Shown here one piece after another: positions 59,601-64,000 of a DNA stretch of 64,000 nucleotides. Position 1 is the first letter of the stretch. Every line of letters begins with the position of its first letter. The translations under genes were made by a program, and so were the position numbers. Under the pieces are notes generated by a model, which was given only the letters and a program-made list of their open reading frames with translations, ran no database searches and was not told the origin of the DNA. Source of the DNA: Histoplasma ohiense (lineage: Eukaryota; Ascomycota; Eurotiomycetes; Onygenales; Ajellomycetaceae); contig JAEVHH010000002.1 of NCBI GenBank assembly GCA_017607445.1, positions 6,044,001-6,108,000 of the forward strand, read 5' to 3'.

Positions 59601-61387
59601 CATAACTAACCGTCTCGTCAAGGCACCCATATTTACCAGATTCAATGGGCCATTGATAGTATTGCTGAGAGCCAAGCTTGTAGCAACCATGAGTTTGCCA
59701 AGCTGTTGCTGGAGACATGGCCTGCCGACCGAAGATATAGTTCTGAGCGGTATTGTCCAAAACGTAGAACGCTTGTTCTTCACCCCAAAGCAGTAATGGG
59801 ATGCCAGGGAGGTGAAGTGTGGTAATATACAATGCTAATAACATTCTCTGCGTCCCTTCCCTAATTGTAGGCCAGCGGAAAACATCCTGATTCGTTGCCC
59901 CGAACATATGGCGCGGATCGAAGTGCCCTTGGGAATTGACGAAGTCATTTGTGAGGATCATTTCATTCCAAGCATCTACCCAGTTAACGGGGGTGTCAAA
60001 CCCCGCGGCAAGGCTACCGTCCATACCAAGGAACCGGGTCAAAGAACGATAGATCGAATAGTGGAATGCACCAGCATCCAGCGCAGATTTACCCTGCTCG
60101 CGGATGAAATAATTTTCGTTCGACATGTTCGTCATCTTTACTGCGGCCTCCAATGAATCTGGCAGCATGTTCGGTTGACGTCCTCGCCCGATATATATAG
60201 CCCCAAGAGTATTTCCGCCCGTGATTTCGCCAGGAAGAAAGAAGTTGTGTTTCCCCAAGCTCCTGGCACATTCACGATAGTGCTCGCTCATATCCCCAAG
60301 TGCGTCGACTGTAGCCTGCAGGGCTTTATCATAGCGGAACCCATCAATATCAAGCTGTCGCATCAGAATACACGAGTGTCTCATGAGTCGTTCCCTGACA
60401 GAAGGGATCCATTCACGGAGACGGTCTTGCACTGAAGCGAATTTTGAGAGCTGACGTTGCCAATCCGGGTAGACTCCAAAAGCTTCGATGTCACCGTATT
60501 GATCAAAGTCGCTATCATAGCAGCCAATCAGTTGGTCGGTAACATCAGTGCCGACAGGGTAACCATTTTCCCAATAAAACCTTGGATAATCACAGGTCTC
60601 ATTGTATTCGTTGCCGATACGGAAATCCGCGTAACGACGGCTTGACTTCCATACCACCTGATGCTCGTTGGTGTCAAACGGTGTTGTACCATTCAAATGC
60701 CCTTTGAAGCCGATAAGGTCGCCCAAGCTATTGTAATGGATCAGCATACTTATTTATTTTCGCCAAGAGCAAGTGACGCTATCAGGTACTTACGTCGCCA
60801 ATGTGTTATCCATGATAATGTACATGCCGCGCCTATGAATTTCTGTGATAGTCATTCTAAATGATTCAATAGTGCCAAAATGCTGATCAAGAAGAGTAGT
60901 ATCAAGTGCGGAATAACCATCTGCGCCCCAAGGCTGATTAATTAAAATCGTTCTGGCGAGATAGATGCCCTTCATGAGCTTCTGTTAGCAAGTTCTAAAA
61001 AGTCTACAAGGAAATCTGAAAGCTCCAACATACCTTTATTCCCATGCCCTGGAGATAATCTAACGTATCCATCAGACCAGCTACATCTCCCCCGTGACGC
61101 ATCTGATTCGAGTTCAAATCATGTTCGTATGATGTGCCATTAATGTTGTCATTTGTCGGGTCGCCATTCACAAATCGATCTAGGAACAAGCTGTAGAATG
61201 GAAAGCGCCAGTTCTCCGGCGACGGGTGGTATTGATGTCCCGACCATTCTCCGTAATAGTCTGCGGGGCTTGTGGCGGATTTATTTTCGTTGAGGTTATA
61301 TCCCTCAAACTGCGGATCATACGGCCAACTCGTTGCTCTAGCAGCGAGAAGTGCCAGCAAGACTCCCACCAACCACCGCCGCATCAT
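53663..61387 (-). CDS. ags1: Alpha-1,3-glucan synthase
   Basis: Eight exons (61034-61387, 60794-60981, 54770-60727, 54476-54681, 54333-54419, 54219-54281, 53793-54153, 53663-53711) give 2421 residues, the usual length for the family. Signal peptide MMRRWLVGVLLALLAARAT. An extracellular GH13-like amylase domain follows, with INQPWGADGYSALDTTLLDQ, GFRYDKA (nucleophile Asp about 314), LPGEITGG and NWVDAWNEM. After one TM span near residue 1100 comes the cytosolic GT5 synthase domain with KIGGLGVMAQLMGEHLG, VFVGRWSMQKGIDLIADVFP and SRDEPFGLVAVEFGRKGALG. The C-terminal quarter is a multi-TM channel-like region that includes YGRNWS and APRWAQIWWGTSGIGQHVPW, ending FFRTEQLNKP. The protein sits in the plasma membrane and makes cell-wall alpha-1,3-glucan from UDP-glucose. 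The third exon begins after AATAG so that the protein reads TLGDLIGFKG; the earlier TAAG acceptor would add seven residues. Confidence 0.97.
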
Positions 61388-62182
61388 CGATAATGACAGA
61401 TAAGTATGCCACGATAAACCCTAACATAAGCGGCGAGAATACAAGAAGCGCGAAACGAGTGGAATGGTGGTGGGAAAGCGAGAGTATTGCCTGATCAATA
61501 ATTTGTAATATTGTATCAAGCTCCCCAACTTCCAGCGCTGGAATAAGCTGGGAATTACGGGATAAGAACGACAGAGAAACGACCGAAAATGACGAAGACA
61601 ACGACAGTATGTCGGAAAGTCAAGGCAAGGAAAGAGGAAAGAACAGGCTTTGGAGAGAAAGAGAGTCGGCCCGGTTGGAATTACCAAGGCCAGCTTTGGG
61701 GCAAAACATGCATCTTCCAACTTGGAAAAGGGAAAAAGCTCCACCTAGGTACTAACGCCTCTGTCATTCCTTGGTCCGTGATATTCTGAAACTTTGACTA
61801 TTTGTCTGATACCGAAAATAGAAATCTATCTGCCAAGCCGCAGAATCTCGCCTCATATACCTTTTCAGCCGGCGAGAGAGAACTGGCAAACTGCAAAGCT
61901 TTTTGCCATTGCGATGAGTAATTGGGGCTTAATGAAAACCCATTCGATTCCTCCATATTCTTGGGCCAAGATATAAACATTGAAGACCTTGAGAGGAACT
62001 CGAATATAAACCACCGTCGTAGACATGTGCGGTAAATTAACGACGCCATATAAGAAGTTCATATCCACGGCCGATTATTTTACCTTCTCAACTACTTGGA
62101 AAAGTTTGACTTGCTTCTGTAAGTTGAAGAATTGTTGTTTTCGCTTGACTGAGTGCCGGACCTTCCTGGCGCACACACTCAC

Positions 62183-62220
<38 letters not shown>

Positions 62221-64000
62221 TATCGTGGAGGGCGAAATGTGGTGACGGCCACTCAGAGAATGAATAAGCAGTAGCAGATGTTGTCGAAAAGTCTGCTAGA
62301 TATGACGACTCCCAAAGAACCAAAGAATCGTGTCTCGACATTTTTCTCTTTTACCTATTTTTTTCTCATTCATCGGTGATCTGTTTCCCACACCTTTGTT
62401 TGAGCATCTGCGGACAGAGGTTACACCTAAGGTGACGTCCATGACGCAGATTGGTCCGCAAAAGCCAGCACAGAACCAGGGACCAGTTAGGTGGGGTGTG
62501 TCCCCTTGTTTGGTAGTATGAGGCTCAGGAACCGCTGGCAGGATTGGAACCAAAGTAACATATTGTCGAAGTTTGTTATGTCTCTCTGGACACAAGCCGG
62601 AACATGCGCAAGTCAAATACATAGGCGGCAAATTGTTGTGCCTTCTCGCTTCCCCTTGGCAGCTCGCTGAAAATCAGACGAATAACACGTAGGAGCCAAC
62701 AACGTAATAATAACAACGGTGGTGATAGTGCTATGGGAGTCTTCGAACAATCATCCTGTATTATCGTCCTCATTGTCGACCTCGTTGAGGTGGAGTCGAC
62801 TTTAAGTTGTGATGGCCCCGAATTTGACAGCTTGGCATCCGATTCGGGACTAGCTGTATGTAAACGCCTGACACAGTTTCAGGATGCCACTCCACCGCAC
62901 GTGATTACCCCTATAGTTAGCTAGCGACCACACAATGAGAAGATTAACCATCCCACAGGTTATGGCCCGGATAGCAGATTTTTAAATAAAACAACATGTT
63001 TTAATTAGAATACGCTGTGACTGATGTTATATTGGATGAGTTGAACATTATTCCCCTGAACAGAGAGCTCTTTGCCTATAAAAAACCTTTCTATATCGAT
63101 TATGAGTGGTTCTTGATTACCTCCGACCCCTAGATCAGAACGTAAGAAGACACTACAATCACAATCAAGAATCCCTCAATCCTTCCCCTCTGTTATTGAG
63201 CAAGAATCCGGCTCAGAAGTGGAGGGTGATCAAACTGAATATGCAATGGCAGAGGAACTTGAGAAAGTGTGAGGGTTGACAACAGTGTGAAGAGTGAATA
63301 GTAGAAGATAGAATATAAGATGTGATATTGAAAGAATAGAATAATATAGTGATAGTATTGATAGTAGCTAATCACTAAGAAGGAGAAGGAAGAGAAAAGA
63401 AGATGAGTGGAATACATACAACTATATATATACATGCATAGAAACAGTGGTAGCGAGAATATAACAAAAAAGGTAAGAATAAACGAAGATAGATAAGTAA
63501 ACAATCGGACGGTGAGTACGCGGCCGCATGCGGCCCTCATAAAGGAAATAATAAACAAGTGCATTACAATTGCCCCTCTTTTTTGTATGAGCTGCCCTCA
63601 GCAATTCATTTAGATATCTCTCTGATAGATGCTTGTTATAGATGCTTGTTATATTCAAGTGTTGATGTGTTGCTTGCTTGATGGCGATATATCGATCGCG
63701 TTCGCTAGATAGATTGTGTACGCGTTGTTATCAATTCCTTAATGTGGTAGAATTGATGAAATTGTGATTGCTAGAGATTGTAAGTGAAGAGATAAAAAGA
63801 ATATCTTTTTCTCTTGCTGATTTTTCTTCTCTTTTAATCTGACCATTCATCAAACTCCTTGTCTTTCTGATGTGATTTTTTAAATTTTAAATTTAAAATA
63901 TTCTGTTGCTCTCTCCCCTCTAGAGTGGCTGCTGGGACCATGAATTACACATTTGGTTTGGTTTGATTTGGTCCCAGTCCATTTCTTGGTGTGATTTCCA
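61388..64000. other. ags1 promoter and gene-free right end
   Basis: The first kilobase should be the ags1 promoter. No complete gene is supported to the window edge. It contains a (TA)n microsatellite, a short gag-like open stretch with an internal stop at 63102-63270, A/G-rich low-complexity sequence at 63270-63420, a 13-bp duplication (ATAGATGCTTGTT, 63625-63650) and a 9-bp inverted repeat (63932-63940 with 63969-63977). Confidence 0.45.
62184..62217. repeat. TA dinucleotide microsatellite
   Basis: Seventeen uninterrupted TA units, about 0.8 kb upstream of the ags1 start codon and probably polymorphic between strains. Confidence 0.95.

Noticed and set aside
63932..63977. Inverted repeat CTGGGACCA / TGGTCCCAG with a 28-base loop
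   Set aside because: Nine-base arms at this spacing are not rare enough, and no gene or element boundary supports a terminal inverted repeat.

Overview
The window is nuclear DNA from a filamentous ascomycete. Genes are split by many short introns (about 45-110 nt) with GTRNGT-type donors and CTGAT/CTAAC-like branch points, intergenic spacers are short, and the proteins are typical fungal ones: Zn2Cys6 regulator, LaeA-like methyltransferase, cell-wall alpha-1,3-glucan synthase, fungal-type multicopper oxidase, PG/PI transfer protein. The combination suggests a eurotiomycete, quite possibly Onygenales, but the order is an inference from gene character, not from a search.

Layout. 0-10 kb is the loosest part: a nine-exon LaeA-like methyltransferase (minus), a decayed minus-strand pseudogene, a seven-TM receptor (plus) and a second, frameshifted methyltransferase (plus). 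10.7-12.6 kb carries a secreted multicopper oxidase. 12.6-18.1 kb is a gene-poor stretch with short tandem repeats and a palindrome. 18.1-25.8 kb holds a Zn2Cys6 transcription factor, a small four-TM protein gene whose frame is broken, and ddi1 (minus). 28.9-43.5 kb is dense: a GNAT acetyltransferase, the nucleolar GTPase Nog1, an NPC2/ML-domain lipid transfer protein, V-ATPase subunit F (minus), nuclear rim protein Nur1, and a large unrecognised protein with a C-terminal membrane anchor. 45-61.4 kb is entirely minus strand: methylenetetrahydrofolate reductase, an unrecognised protein between AT-rich spacers, a paraoxonase-like protein and the 2421-residue alpha-1,3-glucan synthase. The last 2.6 kb has no gene I can support.

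The genes do not form one pathway. Housekeeping genes (nog1, V-ATPase F, MTHFR, ddi1, nur1) are interleaved with cell-wall and accessory genes. The left arm has the feel of eroding accessory DNA: three of the seven protein genes in the first 24 kb are broken or decayed. I found no tRNA, rRNA, CRISPR, intact transposon or backbone secondary-metabolite enzyme. I see no convincing new multi-gene system. The most notable points are a start codon split by an intron in ddi1, the broken genes, and two sizeable palindromes. Exon borders below were worked out by hand from splice signals and reading-frame continuity.
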